Source of the DNA: Streptomyces sp. NBC_00239
GTDB lineage: Bacteria > Actinomycetota > Actinomycetes > Streptomycetales > Streptomycetaceae
Assembly (NCBI RefSeq): GCF_036194065.1
Contig: NZ_CP108095.1
Location: forward strand, 3,534,001-3,598,000
DNA: 64,000 nucleotides
Direction of reading: 5' to 3'
Made by a program: the position numbers and the translations under genes. Of this stretch, positions 53,680 through 63,616 are shown piece by piece. Position 1 is the first letter of the stretch. Each line of letters opens with the position of its first letter. The notes below the pieces were generated by a model. It did no database searches, was not told the origin of the DNA, and was given only the letters and a program-made list of their open reading frames with translations.

Positions 53680-54474
53680 CTAGCCGTAGAGGCGTTCCAG
53701 GACGGTCGCGATGCCGTCCTGCTCGTTCGAGAGGGTGATCTCGTCCGCGACCGCCTTCAGCTCGTCGTGCGCGTTCGCCATCGCCACCCCGTGGGCCGCC
53801 CAGGCGAACATCGGGATGTCGTTGGGCATGTCGCCGAAGGCGATCGTGGCGGCGGCGGGCAGGCCCAGCTCGGCCGCCGCGATGGCCAGCCCGCTGGCCT
53901 TGTCGATGCCGGGCGGCTGGAGCTCCACCGTGTGCTCGCCCGCCATCGTCACGTTCACCAGGTCGCCGACCACCGCGCGCGCCACCCGGGTCAGTTCGTC
54001 GTCGTCGAGCCGCGGGTGCTGGAGCAGCACCTTGTTGATGGAGGCCGACCACAGGTCGGCGCGCCGGGGCACCCGGACCGTCGGCAGGTGCGGGTGCCAC
54101 ATCCGGTAGCCGGGCCCTATCAGCATCTCCGCGTCGATGCCCTCGCGGTTGACGGCCGCGTACACCTCGCCGATCTCCGCCTCGATCTTCCCGAGGGCCA
54201 CCTCGGCGAGCTCCCGGTCCATCGGCACGGAGTGCAGCATCCGGTCGGCCGCCGCGTCGTAGACCTGCGCGCCCTGCGCGCAGACCGCGAGGCCGGTGTA
54301 CCCGAGGCCGTCGAGCACGTGGCGGACCTGCGGGACGGGCCGGCCGGTGACCACGATGTGCTGTGCGCCCGTAGCGCGCGCCCGCGCGAGCGCCTCGTAC
54401 GAGCGGGGTGAGACGGTGTCTCCGGCGCGGAGCAGGGTGCCGTCGAGGTCGGTGGCGATCAAGGCGTATGACAC
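53680..54474 (-). CDS. HAD superfamily phosphatase, Cof type
   Basis: A 264-residue HAD phosphatase of subfamily IIB. Motif I is DLDGTLL with nucleophile Asp9 and general acid Asp11. Motif II is VVTGRP, and motif III/IV is the Lys of GIDKASGL with FGDMPNDIPMF. A cap domain lies between. The substrate is probably a sugar phosphate or similar but cannot be named. The GTG at 54474 starts VSYALIATDLDG. It is divergent from the fumarylacetoacetase gene. Confidence 0.92.
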   Translation of the reverse strand: MSYALIATDLDGTLLRAGDTVSPRSYEALARARATGAQHIVVTGRPVPQVRHVLDGLGYTGLAVCAQGAQVYDAAADRMLHSVPMDRELAEVALGKIEAEIGEVYAAVNREGIDAEMLIGPGYRMWHPHLPTVRVPRRADLWSASINKVLLQHPRLDDDELTRVARAVVGDLVNVTMAGEHTVELQPPGIDKASGLAIAAAELGLPAAATIAFGDMPNDIPMFAWAAHGVAMANAHDELKAVADEITLSNEQDGIATVLERLYG

Positions 54475-54666
54475 GCGCCAAGGATACGGACGGAGATCAG
54501 GATCCGTCGGTACAAGTCCTATAAATAGGGCGCGAATCCGGCCTCCCGTGCGCCCCGCCGGCCACGTAACCTATGGTCTCGCACAGGAATCGCCGGGACA
54601 CCCGGGATCCGGCGCCCCGCAAGCGCGGAGACCACCGCGGACACCATGGAAGCGAGGCAGCACCCC

Positions 54667-55893
54667 ATGCCCCAGCAGAGCCCCCTCGACCTCCCCGAGG
54701 GCGACCCGTTCGGGCCGCACAACCTCCCCTACGGCGTGTTCACCACCGCGGACGAGCCGCAGCGCCGGCGCATCGGGGTGCGGATCGGCGGCCACGTGCT
54801 CGACGCGGGCGCCGCCGCGGCCGCCCTCGGCTCCCCGCACGCCGCGCTGCTCGCCGAGCCCTCCCTCAACCCGCTGCTCGCCGCCGGACGCCCGGTGTGG
54901 ACCGCGGTGCGCGCCGAGCTCACCGCCTGGGTGACCGACCCGGCCCACCGCGCCGCCGTCGAGCCGCTGCTGGTGCCCCTCGACGCGGCGGTCATGCACC
55001 TGCCGTACGAGGTCGCCGACTACGTCGACTTCTACGCGAGCGAGTACCACGCCACCAACGTCGGGAAGATGTTCCGGCCGGACGGCGACGCCCTCACCCC
55101 GAACTGGAAGCACCTGCCGATCGGCTACCACGGCCGCGCCGGCACCCTCGTGGTCTCGGGCACCGACGTCGTACGCCCCTCCGGGCAGCGCAAGACGCCC
55201 GCGGACCCGGCCCCGGTCTTCGGCCCCAGCATCAAGCTCGACATCGAGGCCGAGGTCGGCTTCGTCGTCGGCACCCCCTCCGAGCTGGGCCGCCCGGTGC
55301 CGCTGGACGCCTTCGAGGACCACGTCTTCGGACTGTTCCTCCTCAACGACTGGTCCGCCCGCGACATCCAGGCCTGGGAGTACGTGCCCCTGGGCCCCTT
55401 CCTCGGCAAGTCCTTCTCGACGTCGGTGTCCGCGTGGGTGACCCCGCTGGAGGCCCTGGACGCGGCCCGGGTGACCCCGCCCGCGCGCGACTTCCCGCTG
55501 CTGCCCTACCTCGACGACGCCGACGCCCGCCCCGGCGGCTTCGACGTACGGATCTCCGTGGCGATCAACGGCGAGGAGGTCGCGACCCCGCCGTTCGAGA
55601 CCATGTACTGGACCGCGGCCCAGCAGCTGGCGCACATGACCGTCAACGGCGCCTCGCTGCGCACCGGCGACGTCTACGGCTCGGGCACCGTGAGCGGCCC
55701 CGAGACGGGCCAGCGCGGCTCGCTGCTGGAGCTGACCTGGAACGGCCGGGACGCGATCGAGCTGGCCGACGGCAAGCGCACCTTCCTGGAGGACGGCGAC
55801 ACGGTGACCATGACCGCCTGGGCCCCGGGCCCGGACGGCACCCGCATCGGCCTCGGCGAGGTCACGGGCACCATCACCCCGGCGGTCGGCTGA
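54667..55893 (+). CDS. fahA: Fumarylacetoacetase
   Basis: Last enzyme of tyrosine and phenylalanine breakdown, hydrolysing fumarylacetoacetate to fumarate and acetoacetate. The product has 408 residues from the ATG at 54667 (an ATG seven codons earlier is possible). The N-terminal domain starts PEGDPFGPHNLPYGVF. Catalytic-domain segments are DYVDFYASEYHATNVGKMFRP (catalytic His within), PIGYHGRAGT, IEAEVGFVVG with metal-binding glutamates, and LLNDWSARDIQAWEYVPLGPFLGKSF. It is transcribed alone here; other tyrosine genes are not in the window. Confidence 0.95.
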   Translation: MPQQSPLDLPEGDPFGPHNLPYGVFTTADEPQRRRIGVRIGGHVLDAGAAAAALGSPHAALLAEPSLNPLLAAGRPVWTAVRAELTAWVTDPAHRAAVEPLLVPLDAAVMHLPYEVADYVDFYASEYHATNVGKMFRPDGDALTPNWKHLPIGYHGRAGTLVVSGTDVVRPSGQRKTPADPAPVFGPSIKLDIEAEVGFVVGTPSELGRPVPLDAFEDHVFGLFLLNDWSARDIQAWEYVPLGPFLGKSFSTSVSAWVTPLEALDAARVTPPARDFPLLPYLDDADARPGGFDVRISVAINGEEVATPPFETMYWTAAQQLAHMTVNGASLRTGDVYGSGTVSGPETGQRGSLLELTWNGRDAIELADGKRTFLEDGDTVTMTAWAPGPDGTRIGLGEVTGTITPAVG

Positions 55894-56065
55894 CACCGGT
55901 CTTCCGGCCCTTCCGGCCCGCCCGCCTCCGGGCGAGCGAGCCGGAAGGGCCGCTCCCTCACACGGGAACGCGCATATGCCATTCACACATGCGGGCGAGG
56001 TGCGGGCGATTCCCGGCGATACGCTGGACACACCCGCGAGACTCCGTGGCATGGGAGCACCACCT

Positions 56066-56659
56066 ATGAGCGTCGATCCCCAGTACCACTGGCCGATCCC
56101 CCCGGAGGGCGGCTGGACCGCTGACGACCTGGACACGCTTCCGAACCTGCCTCCGCATACGGAGCTGATCGACGGGAGCCTCGTCTTCGTGAGTCCACAG
56201 ACCCGATTCCACCTGCGCGCGGTGGGTTTCTTCGAGTGGCAGCTCCGCTCCCTCGCACCGGAGGGGCTGGAGGTGCTCCGGGAGTTCACCATCGACATCG
56301 ACCGCCGCAACCGGCCCGAGCCGGACGTGATCGTCATTCCTGACGAGGACGACCTGGACCTCGATCAGACACGGGTCCCGGCCCAGACCGTCCAGTTGGC
56401 GATCGAAGTGGTCTCCGCCGAGTCCGTCGACCGCGACCGCGAGACCAAGCCGCTGAAGTACGCCCGGGCCAAGATCCCCCACTACTGGCGGGTCGAGAAC
56501 TCGGGCGGCCGGGCAGTCGTCTACGTCTTCGAGCTCGAACCGACCACCGGCGTCTACGTCGCCACCGGGATCTTCCACGACCGCCTGAAGGTCTCCGTGC
56601 CCTTCCCGATCGACCTCGACCTCGACGACATCACCGCGAAGCGCGGTCGGCCGCAGTAG
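56066..56659 (+). CDS. Uma2 family protein (PD-(D/E)XK nuclease fold)
   Basis: A 197-residue member of the Uma2/DUF820 family, which is greatly expanded in Streptomyces and has a restriction-endonuclease-like fold. Core motifs are ELIDGSLVFVSP, RPEPDVIVI with the active-site Asp, LAIEVVSAESVDRDRETKPLKYARAKIPHYWRV with the Glu and Lys, and a C-terminal beta part. All predicted catalytic residues are kept. The ATG at 56066 has GGGAG nine bases upstream; an upstream ATG at 56051 lies over that site. Biological role unknown. It ends at a bidirectional terminator facing nuoN. Confidence 0.88.
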   Translation: MSVDPQYHWPIPPEGGWTADDLDTLPNLPPHTELIDGSLVFVSPQTRFHLRAVGFFEWQLRSLAPEGLEVLREFTIDIDRRNRPEPDVIVIPDEDDLDLDQTRVPAQTVQLAIEVVSAESVDRDRETKPLKYARAKIPHYWRVENSGGRAVVYVFELEPTTGVYVATGIFHDRLKVSVPFPIDLDLDDITAKRGRPQ

Positions 56660-56664
56660 CCACA

Positions 56665-56716
56665 CACGCCGAAGGGCCCGGCTCCCCGAACAACAGGGGC
56701 CGGGCCCTTCGGCGTG
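56665..56716. terminator. Bidirectional terminator between Uma2 and nuoN
   Basis: A perfect 18-bp stem, CACGCCGAAGGGCCCGGC (56665-56682) with its complement at 56699-56716, and a 16-base loop. It lies between the stops of two convergent genes and should end both transcripts, including the long nuo operon. Confidence 0.88.
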
Positions 56717-56727
56717 GATGAAAGCGG

Positions 56728-58389
56728 TCAGCGGGCGAAGGTGCTCGCCTGACCCGCCAGGTCCAGGAAGTACTGCGGCGCCACACCGAGCACCACCGTG
56801 ACCGCGACGCCGATCGCGATGGTCGTCATGGTCAGCGGCGAGGGGACGGTCACGGTCGGGCCGTCCGCCTTCGGCTCGCTGAAGAACATCAGGACGATCA
56901 CCCGGATGTAGAAGAACGCGGCGATCGCGGACGAGATGACACCGACCACGACCAGTGCGCCCGCGCCGCCTTCCGCCGCGGCCTTGAACACCGCGAACTT
57001 GCCCGCGAAGCCCGAGGTCAGCGGGATGCCGGCGAAGGCCAGCAGGAAGACCGCGAAGACCGCCGCGGTGAGCGGCGAACGCCGGCCCAGCCCCGCCCAC
57101 TTGGACAGGTGCGTGGCCTCGCCGCCCGCGTCGCGCACCAGCGTGACCACTGCGAACGCGCCGATCGTCACGAAGGAGTACGCGGCGAGGTAGAACAGCA
57201 CCGACGACACGCCCTCCTCGGAGGTGGCGATCACACCGGCCAGGATGAAACCGGCGTGCGCGATGGAGGAGTAGGCGAGCAGCCGCTTGACGTCGGTCTG
57301 GGTGACGGCGATGACCGCACCGGCCAGCATGGTGACGATGGCGACGCCCCACATGACCGGCCGCCAGTCCCAGCGCAGCCCGGGCAGCACCACGTACAGC
57401 AGCCGCAGCAGCGCGCCGAACGCGGCGACCTTGGTGGCGGCGGCCATGAAGCCGGTGACCGGGGTGGGCGCGCCCTGGTACACGTCCGGGGTCCACATGT
57501 GGAACGGCACCGCGCCGACCTTGAAGAGCAGGCCCATCAGGATCAGCGCGCTGCCGATCAGCAGCAGCGCGTCGTTGCCCATGGTGGTGGCCAGCGCCGG
57601 GTCGATGTTCGTGACCGTGCCGTCGACCACGTCGGCGATGCGCGCGTACGAGACCGAGCCCGCGTACCCGTAGAGCAGCGCGATTCCGAAGAGGAGGAAG
57701 GCCGAGGAGAACGCGCCGAGCAGGAAGTACTTCACCGCGGCCTCCTGCGACATCAGCCGCTGGCGGCGGGCGACGGCGCAGAGCAGGTACAGCGGGAGGG
57801 AGAAGACCTCCAGCGCGACGAACAGGGTCAGCAGGTCGTTGGCCGCCGGGAAGATCAGCATGCCGGCGACCGCGAACAGGGCGAGCGGGAACACCTCGGT
57901 GGTGGTGAAGCCCGCCTTGACCGCGGCCTTCTCGCTGTCACTGCCCGGGACGGAGGCCGCCTGGGCGGCGAAGGAGTCGACCCGGTTGCCGTGCGCCGCC
58001 GGGTCGAGCCGGCGCTCGGCGAAGGTGAACACGGCGACCACGGACGCCAGGATGATGACGCCCTGGAGGAAGAGCGCCGGGCCGTCCACGGCGACGGCGC
58101 CCATCGCGGCGATGTGCGCCTTGGTGGAGCCGTACCCGCCGGCGGCCAGCCCCACCACGGCCGCGAAGGCCGAGGCGAGGGCGGCGACCGTCAGGAACAC
58201 CTGGACGTGGTAGCGGGACCTGCGCGGTACGAAGGCCTCGACGAGGACGCCCAGGATCGCCGCGCCGATCACGATCAGCGTGGGTGAGAGCTGGGCGTAT
58301 TCGATGTGCGGGGCCGGGATCCGCTCGATCGGGTCGGCAGCGGCCGACCAGAGGCCCGTCATGTGTTGGACAGCAGTCACGGTGCTCAC
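56728..58389 (-). CDS. nuoN: NADH-quinone oxidoreductase subunit N
   Basis: Last gene of the housekeeping complex I operon: an antiporter-like proton-pumping membrane subunit of 553 residues. The channel residues are kept (Glu in VALEVFSLPLYLL, Lys in LLFKVGAVPFHMWTPDVYQGAPTPVTGFMAAATK, Lys in TDVKRLLAYSSIAHAG). The GTG at 58389 overlaps the nuoM stop (GTGA). The operon continues upstream beyond the window. Confidence 0.97.
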   Translation of the reverse strand: MSTVTAVQHMTGLWSAAADPIERIPAPHIEYAQLSPTLIVIGAAILGVLVEAFVPRRSRYHVQVFLTVAALASAFAAVVGLAAGGYGSTKAHIAAMGAVAVDGPALFLQGVIILASVVAVFTFAERRLDPAAHGNRVDSFAAQAASVPGSDSEKAAVKAGFTTTEVFPLALFAVAGMLIFPAANDLLTLFVALEVFSLPLYLLCAVARRQRLMSQEAAVKYFLLGAFSSAFLLFGIALLYGYAGSVSYARIADVVDGTVTNIDPALATTMGNDALLLIGSALILMGLLFKVGAVPFHMWTPDVYQGAPTPVTGFMAAATKVAAFGALLRLLYVVLPGLRWDWRPVMWGVAIVTMLAGAVIAVTQTDVKRLLAYSSIAHAGFILAGVIATSEEGVSSVLFYLAAYSFVTIGAFAVVTLVRDAGGEATHLSKWAGLGRRSPLTAAVFAVFLLAFAGIPLTSGFAGKFAVFKAAAEGGAGALVVVGVISSAIAAFFYIRVIVLMFFSEPKADGPTVTVPSPLTMTTIAIGVAVTVVLGVAPQYFLDLAGQASTFAR

Positions 58390-59960
58390 TTCGCCGCCTC
58401 CACCTCGGGCTCGGGGTCATGCTGCTTGACATCGGACATCGTGTGCTCGACGGCCGGGTTGACGATCTCGGTGAGCGGCTTGGGGTAGACGCCCAGGCCG
58501 ATCAGGAGCGCGATCAGCGGTGCGACGACCAGCACTTCGCGCAGCTTCAGGTCGGGCATCGAGCCGATCGACTCGTCCTTGACGGGGCCGGTCATCGTGC
58601 GCTGGTAGAGCACCAGCGTGTAGAGCGCGGCGAGGACGATGCCGAGGGTGGCGACGATGCCGGCCACCGGGTACCGGGCGAAGGTGCCGACCAGGACCAG
58701 GAACTCGCTGACGAACGGGGCGAGGCCGGGCAGCGACAGGGTGGCGAGGCCGCCGATCAGGAAGGTGCCGGCGAGGACCGGGGCCACCTTCTGCACGCCG
58801 CCGTAGTCGGCGATGAGCCGCGAGCCGCGCCGCGAGATCAGGAAACCGGCGACCAGCATCAGGGCGGCGGTGCTCAGTCCGTGGTTGACCATGTAGAGGG
58901 TCGCGCCGGACTGGCCCTGGGAGGTCATCGCGAAGATGCCCAGGATGATGAAGCCGAAGTGCGAGATGGAGGCGTAGGCCACCAGCCGCTTGATGTCCCG
59001 CTGGCCGACCGCGAGCAGCGCGCCGTAGACGATGCTGATCAGGGCCAGGACCAGGACCACCGGGGTGGCCCACTTGCTGGCCTCGGGGAACAGGCCCAGG
59101 CAGAAGCGGAGCATCGCGAACGTGCCGACCTTGTCGACCACCGCGGTGATGAGCACGGCCACCGGTGCGGTGGCCTCGCCCATCGCGTTGGGCAGCCAGG
59201 TGTGCAGCGGCCACAGCGGGGCCTTCACCGCGAAGGCGAAGAAGAAGCCGAGGAACAGCAGGCGTTCGGTGTTGGTCGCGATGTCGAGGGTGCCGGCGGC
59301 GCGGGCCGCGGTGATGTCCTGGAGCGAGAAGCTCCCGGCGACCACGTACAGCCCGATGACGGCGGCCAGCATGATGAGGCCGCCGGCCAGGTTGTAGAGG
59401 AGGAACTTGACCGCCGCGTACGAGCGCTGCGCGGCCGCGTTCTCGTCGGAGCCCGCGTGAGCCCGGTCGCCGAAGCCCCCGATGAGGAAGTACATCGGGA
59501 TCAGCATGGCTTCGAAGAAGATGTAGAAGACGAAGACGTCGGTGGCGGCGAAGGAGATGATCACCATCGCCTCGACCATCAGGATCAGGGCGAAGAAGCC
59601 CTGCGTCGGCCGCCAGCGGGAGCTGGACGTCTCCAGCGGGTCGGCGTCGTGCCAGCCGGCAGCGATGACGAACGGGATCAGCAGCGCGGTCAGCGCGATC
59701 AGCGCCACCCCGATGCCGTCGACGCCCAGTTCATACCGGACGCCGAAGTCCTTGATCCAGGAGTGCGACTCGGTGAGCTGGTAGCGGTCGCCGCCCGGTT
59801 CGAAGCGGACGGCCACGACGACCGCGAGTGCGAGCGTGGCCAGCGAGAAGAACAGCGCGAGCCACTTGGCGGCGGTCCGGCGGGCGGCCGGTACGGCCGC
59901 CGTCAGGATCGCTCCGGCCGCGGGCAGCGCGGCCGTCGCCGTCAGAAGCGGGAAACTCAT
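58386..59960 (-). CDS. nuoM: NADH-quinone oxidoreductase subunit M
   Basis: Antiporter-like membrane subunit of 524 residues. Conserved are the helix 5 Glu in [20 protein letters not shown], the helix 7 Lys in AFAVKAPLWPLHTWLPNAMGEATAPVAV and RDIKRLVAYASISHFGF. The ATG at 59960 starts MSFPLLTATAALPAAG, one base after the nuoL stop. The last 20 residues are acidic and cytoplasmic. Confidence 0.97.
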   Translation of the reverse strand: MSFPLLTATAALPAAGAILTAAVPAARRTAAKWLALFFSLATLALAVVVAVRFEPGGDRYQLTESHSWIKDFGVRYELGVDGIGVALIALTALLIPFVIAAGWHDADPLETSSSRWRPTQGFFALILMVEAMVIISFAATDVFVFYIFFEAMLIPMYFLIGGFGDRAHAGSDENAAAQRSYAAVKFLLYNLAGGLIMLAAVIGLYVVAGSFSLQDITAARAAGTLDIATNTERLLFLGFFFAFAVKAPLWPLHTWLPNAMGEATAPVAVLITAVVDKVGTFAMLRFCLGLFPEASKWATPVVLVLALISIVYGALLAVGQRDIKRLVAYASISHFGFIILGIFAMTSQGQSGATLYMVNHGLSTAALMLVAGFLISRRGSRLIADYGGVQKVAPVLAGTFLIGGLATLSLPGLAPFVSEFLVLVGTFARYPVAGIVATLGIVLAALYTLVLYQRTMTGPVKDESIGSMPDLKLREVLVVAPLIALLIGLGVYPKPLTEIVNPAVEHTMSDVKQHDPEPEVEAAK

Positions 59961-59961
59961 T

Positions 59962-61857
59962 TCACACCGCCCTCATCAGCAGGGTCGCGGCGATGAGGAT
60001 CGCCGTGCCCCCGAACATCGAGACCGCGTAGCTGCGGGCGTAGCCGTTCTGCAGCTTGCGGAGCCGGCCGGAGAGTCCGCCGACCGAGGCGGCCGTGCCG
60101 TTGACCACTCCGTCGACCACCGTGTGGTCCACGTAGACGAGCGAGCGGGTCAGGTGCTCGCCGCCGCGCACCAGCACGACGTGGTTGAAGTCGTCCTGGA
60201 ACAGGTCCCGGCGGGCCGCCCGGGTGAGGACCGACCCGCGCGGCGCGGTCACCGGGACCGGCTTGCGGCCGTACATCGACCAGGCCACGGCCACGCCGAG
60301 GACCAGGACCACCATGGTGGCCAGGGTCACCGTGAGCGCGCTCACCGGCGGGTTCCCGTGGCTGTACCCGGTGACGGGCTCCAGCCAGTGCAGGAACCGG
60401 TCGCCGATGCTGAAGAAGCCGCCGGCGAAGACCGATCCGAAGGCCAGCACGATCATCGGGACGGTCATGGTCTTCGGGGACTCGTGCGGGTGCGGCTGGT
60501 TGCCGTCCGCGTCGTTCTGCCAGCGCTTCTCGCCGAAGAAGGTCATCAGCATCACGCGGGTCATGTAGAACGCGGTGATGGCCGCGCCCAGCAGGGCCGC
60601 GCCGCCGAGGATCCAGCCCTCGGTGCCGCCCTTCGCGAAGGCCGCCTCGATGATCTTGTCCTTGGAGAAGAAGCCCGACAGGCCCGGGAAGCCGATGATG
60701 GCGAGGTAGCCGAGGCCGAAGGTGACGAAGGTGACCGGCATGTACGAGCGCAGGGCGCCGTACTTGCGCATGTCGACCTCGTCGTTCATCCCGTGCATGA
60801 CGGAGCCCGCGCCGAGGAAGAGCCCGGCCTTGAAGAAGCCGTGGGTCACCAGGTGCATGATCGCGAACACGTAGCCGATCGGGCCGAGGCCCGCCGCCAG
60901 GATCATGTAGCCGATCTGCGACATCGTGGAGCCCGCGAGGGCCTTCTTGATGTCGTCCTTCGCGCAACCGACGATCGCACCGAAGAGCAGCGTGACCGCG
61001 CCGACCACGACCACCGCGGTCTGCGCGTCCGGTGCCCCGTTGAAGATCGCGCCCGAGCGGACGATCAGGTACACGCCCGCGGTCACCATCGTCGCCGCGT
61101 GGATCAGGGCCGAGACCGGGGTCGGGCCCTCCATCGCGTCGCCGAGCCAGGACTGCAGCGGCACCTGGGCCGACTTGCCGCACGCGGCCAGCAGCAGCAT
61201 CAGGCCGATGGCCGTCAGCGTGCCCTCGCCGGCCTCGTCCGCCGCGCCCAGCACCGGCCCGAAGGCGAAGGTCCCGAACGTGGTGAACATCAGCATGATC
61301 GCGATCGACAGGCCCATGTCGCCGACCCGGTTGACCAGGAAGGCCTTCTTGGCGGCGGTGGCCGCGCTGGGCTTGTGCTGCCAGAAGCCGATGAGCAGGT
61401 ACGAGGCGAGGCCCACGCCCTCCCAGCCGACGTACAGCAGCAGGTAGTTGTCGGCGATGACGAGGAGCAGCATCGCCGCGAGGAACAGGTTCAGGTAGCC
61501 GAAGAAGCGGCGGCGGCGCTCGTCGTGCTCCATGTACCCGATCGAGTACAGGTGGATGAGCGTGCCCACCCCTGAGATCAGCAGGACGAACGTCATGGAC
61601 AGCTGGTCGAGCTGGAAGGCGAGGTCCGCCTGGAAGCCCTCCACCGGGATCCAGCTGAACAGGTACTGGTGCACGGCGCGGTCGTCCGCGTCCCGGCCCA
61701 GCATGTCGGCGAACAGCACCAGTCCGACGGCGAACGACGCGCCCGAGAGCAGGGTGCCGAGCCAGTGGCCGGTCTTGTCGAGACGCCGGCCGCCGCAGAG
61801 CAGCACCGCCGCTCCGAGCAGTGGCGCCGCGACGAGCAGCGCGATCAGGTTCTCCAC
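59962..61857 (-). CDS. nuoL: NADH-quinone oxidoreductase subunit L
   Basis: Largest antiporter-like subunit, 631 residues, with the long lateral helix at the C-terminus. The family segments [48 protein letters not shown] and [21 protein letters not shown] are intact. The GTG at 61857 lies ten bases after the nuoK stop. It is only distantly similar to nuoL2 at 27.3-29.2 kb. Confidence 0.97.
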   Translation of the reverse strand: MENLIALLVAAPLLGAAVLLCGGRRLDKTGHWLGTLLSGASFAVGLVLFADMLGRDADDRAVHQYLFSWIPVEGFQADLAFQLDQLSMTFVLLISGVGTLIHLYSIGYMEHDERRRRFFGYLNLFLAAMLLLVIADNYLLLYVGWEGVGLASYLLIGFWQHKPSAATAAKKAFLVNRVGDMGLSIAIMLMFTTFGTFAFGPVLGAADEAGEGTLTAIGLMLLLAACGKSAQVPLQSWLGDAMEGPTPVSALIHAATMVTAGVYLIVRSGAIFNGAPDAQTAVVVVGAVTLLFGAIVGCAKDDIKKALAGSTMSQIGYMILAAGLGPIGYVFAIMHLVTHGFFKAGLFLGAGSVMHGMNDEVDMRKYGALRSYMPVTFVTFGLGYLAIIGFPGLSGFFSKDKIIEAAFAKGGTEGWILGGAALLGAAITAFYMTRVMLMTFFGEKRWQNDADGNQPHPHESPKTMTVPMIVLAFGSVFAGGFFSIGDRFLHWLEPVTGYSHGNPPVSALTVTLATMVVLVLGVAVAWSMYGRKPVPVTAPRGSVLTRAARRDLFQDDFNHVVLVRGGEHLTRSLVYVDHTVVDGVVNGTAASVGGLSGRLRKLQNGYARSYAVSMFGGTAILIAATLLMRAV

Positions 61858-61866
61858 AGCGACCCC

Positions 61867-62166
61867 TTACAGCTTCATCAGGCTGGCGTCGTCGACCGAG
61901 GCCGAGTGGCGGGTACGGAACAGCGACACGATGATCGCGAGGCCCACCACGACCTCCGCGGCGGCCACGACCATCGTGAAGAAGGCGATGATCTGGCCGT
62001 CGAGGTTGCCGTGCATGCGGGAGAAGGTCACGAGCGCGAGGTTGCAGGCGTTGAGCATCAGCTCCACGCACATGAACAGGACGATCGCATTCCGCCGGAT
62101 CAGGACCCCGGACGCGCCGATGGTGAACAGCAGGGCGGCCAGGTAGAGGTAGTTGACCGGATTCAC
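61867..62166 (-). CDS. nuoK: NADH-quinone oxidoreductase subunit K
   Basis: Three-helix membrane subunit of 99 residues, the standard length. The two buried glutamates are in [16 protein letters not shown] and [11 protein letters not shown]. The ATG at 62166 overlaps the nuoJ stop (ATGA). Confidence 0.97.
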   Translation of the reverse strand: MNPVNYLYLAALLFTIGASGVLIRRNAIVLFMCVELMLNACNLALVTFSRMHGNLDGQIIAFFTMVVAAAEVVVGLAIIVSLFRTRHSASVDDASLMKL

Positions 62167-62984
62167 TTCGCCGCCTCCTCACGGCCGAGGTCGCGCCCGA
62201 GCCGTTCCGCCGAGCGCTGGTCCAGCGCCTTGAGGTCGTCCATCGCCTGCGGGGACACGTCGCGGATCTGGCCCCGGTCCCGCAGCGTCTTGCTGACGGT
62301 CAGGTCGGACGGGGTGCCGTCCGGCAGCAGGCCGGCGACGTCCACCGCGTTGTGCCGGGCGTAGACGCCGGGGGCGGGCAGCGGCGGCAGCTGGACGCCG
62401 TCGCGGACCCGCCGCTCGGCCAGCTCGCGCTGGGTGGCGGCGCGCTCCGTGCGCTCCTTGTGCGTCAGCACCATCGCGCCGACGGCCGCCGTGATGAGCA
62501 GCGCGCCGGTGATCTCGAAGGCGAAGACGTACTTGGTGAAGATGAGCTGGGCCAGCGCCTCGACGTGGCCGCCGGAGTTGACCCGGCCCAGCCCGTTGAA
62601 GGACTTCAGGCCCGCGTTGCCGATGCCGGCGATCAGCAGGATGCCGAAGCCGAGCCCGCAGGCGGCGGCCAGCCAGCGCTGTCCCTTGAGCGTCTCCGTC
62701 AGGGAGTCCGCCGCGGTGACGCCGACCAGCATGACCACGAAGAGGAACAGCATCATGATCGCGCCGGTGTAGACGACGACCTGGACCACGCCGAGGAAGT
62801 ACGCGCCGTTGGCGAGGTAGAAGACGGCCAGGATGACCATCGTCCCGGCCAGGCACAGCGCGCTGTGCACGGCCCGCTTCATCAGGATCGTGCAGAGCGC
62901 CCCGATGACGGCGGTGACGCCCAGCACCCAGAACTGGACGGCCTCGCCCGTCGAGGTGAGCGAGGCGGCGGCGACGGTGCTCAC
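62163..62984 (-). CDS. nuoJ: NADH-quinone oxidoreductase subunit J
   Basis: Membrane subunit with five helices and a long cytoplasmic C-terminal part, 273 residues. [26 protein letters not shown] is the conserved helix 3 region. From about residue 175 a hydrophilic extension of about 100 residues follows. Such extensions are usual in actinobacterial NuoJ and absent from nuoJ2. The GTG at 62984 overlaps the nuoI stop. Confidence 0.96.
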   Translation of the reverse strand: MSTVAAASLTSTGEAVQFWVLGVTAVIGALCTILMKRAVHSALCLAGTMVILAVFYLANGAYFLGVVQVVVYTGAIMMLFLFVVMLVGVTAADSLTETLKGQRWLAAACGLGFGILLIAGIGNAGLKSFNGLGRVNSGGHVEALAQLIFTKYVFAFEITGALLITAAVGAMVLTHKERTERAATQRELAERRVRDGVQLPPLPAPGVYARHNAVDVAGLLPDGTPSDLTVSKTLRDRGQIRDVSPQAMDDLKALDQRSAERLGRDLGREEAAK

Positions 62985-63616
62985 GCGCCCACCCCCTCGG
63001 CGCCGTTCGCGGCCACCGCGGGCTCGGCCGTACCGGATCCGGCCGCACCGGATCCGGGGGTCTCGCCCTGGGAGACGGCCACCTGGCGGACCGTGCCGGG
63101 AGCCGCCCCGGTGACCAGTCCGCGGTAGTAGTCCTGGTCGTCCATGCCCGGGAAGATGGAGTGCGGGGTCTCGACCATGTCCTCGGTGAGGCCGGCGAGC
63201 AGCTGCTCCTTGGTGTAGATGAGCGATTCGCGGCTGGAGTCGGCCAGTTCGAACTCGTTGGTCATCGTGAGCGCCCGGGTCGGGCAGGCCTCGATGCACA
63301 GCCCGCACAGGATGCAGCGGGCGTAGTTGATCTGGTAGACGCGGCCGTACCGCTCGCCCGGGGAGTAGCGCTCCTCCTCCGTGTTGTCCGCGCCCTCCAC
63401 GTAGATCGCGTCGGCGGGACAGGCCCAGGCGCACAGCTCGCAGCCGATGCACTTCTCCAGGCCGTCGGGGTGGCGGTTGAGCTGGTGCCGTCCGTGGAAG
63501 CGCGGGGCAGTGGTCTTCTCCTGCTCCGGGTACTGCTCGGTGAGCCGCTTCTTGAACATGGCCTTGAAGGTCACGCCGAAGCCGGCGACCGGGTTCTGCC
63601 ACTTGTCCTCAGACAT
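62981..63616 (-). CDS. nuoI: NADH-quinone oxidoreductase subunit I
   Basis: Peripheral-arm subunit with two [4Fe-4S] clusters, 211 residues. Ligands are Cys56, 59, 62, 66 and Cys101, 104, 107, 111. The ATG at 63616 has GGAGGG upstream and overlaps the nuoH end by eight bases (ATGTCTGA). The C-terminal 35 residues are Gly/Ala-rich but far shorter than the tail of nuoI2. Confidence 0.97.
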   Translation of the reverse strand: MSEDKWQNPVAGFGVTFKAMFKKRLTEQYPEQEKTTAPRFHGRHQLNRHPDGLEKCIGCELCAWACPADAIYVEGADNTEEERYSPGERYGRVYQINYARCILCGLCIEACPTRALTMTNEFELADSSRESLIYTKEQLLAGLTEDMVETPHSIFPGMDDQDYYRGLVTGAAPGTVRQVAVSQGETPGSGAAGSGTAEPAVAANGAEGVGA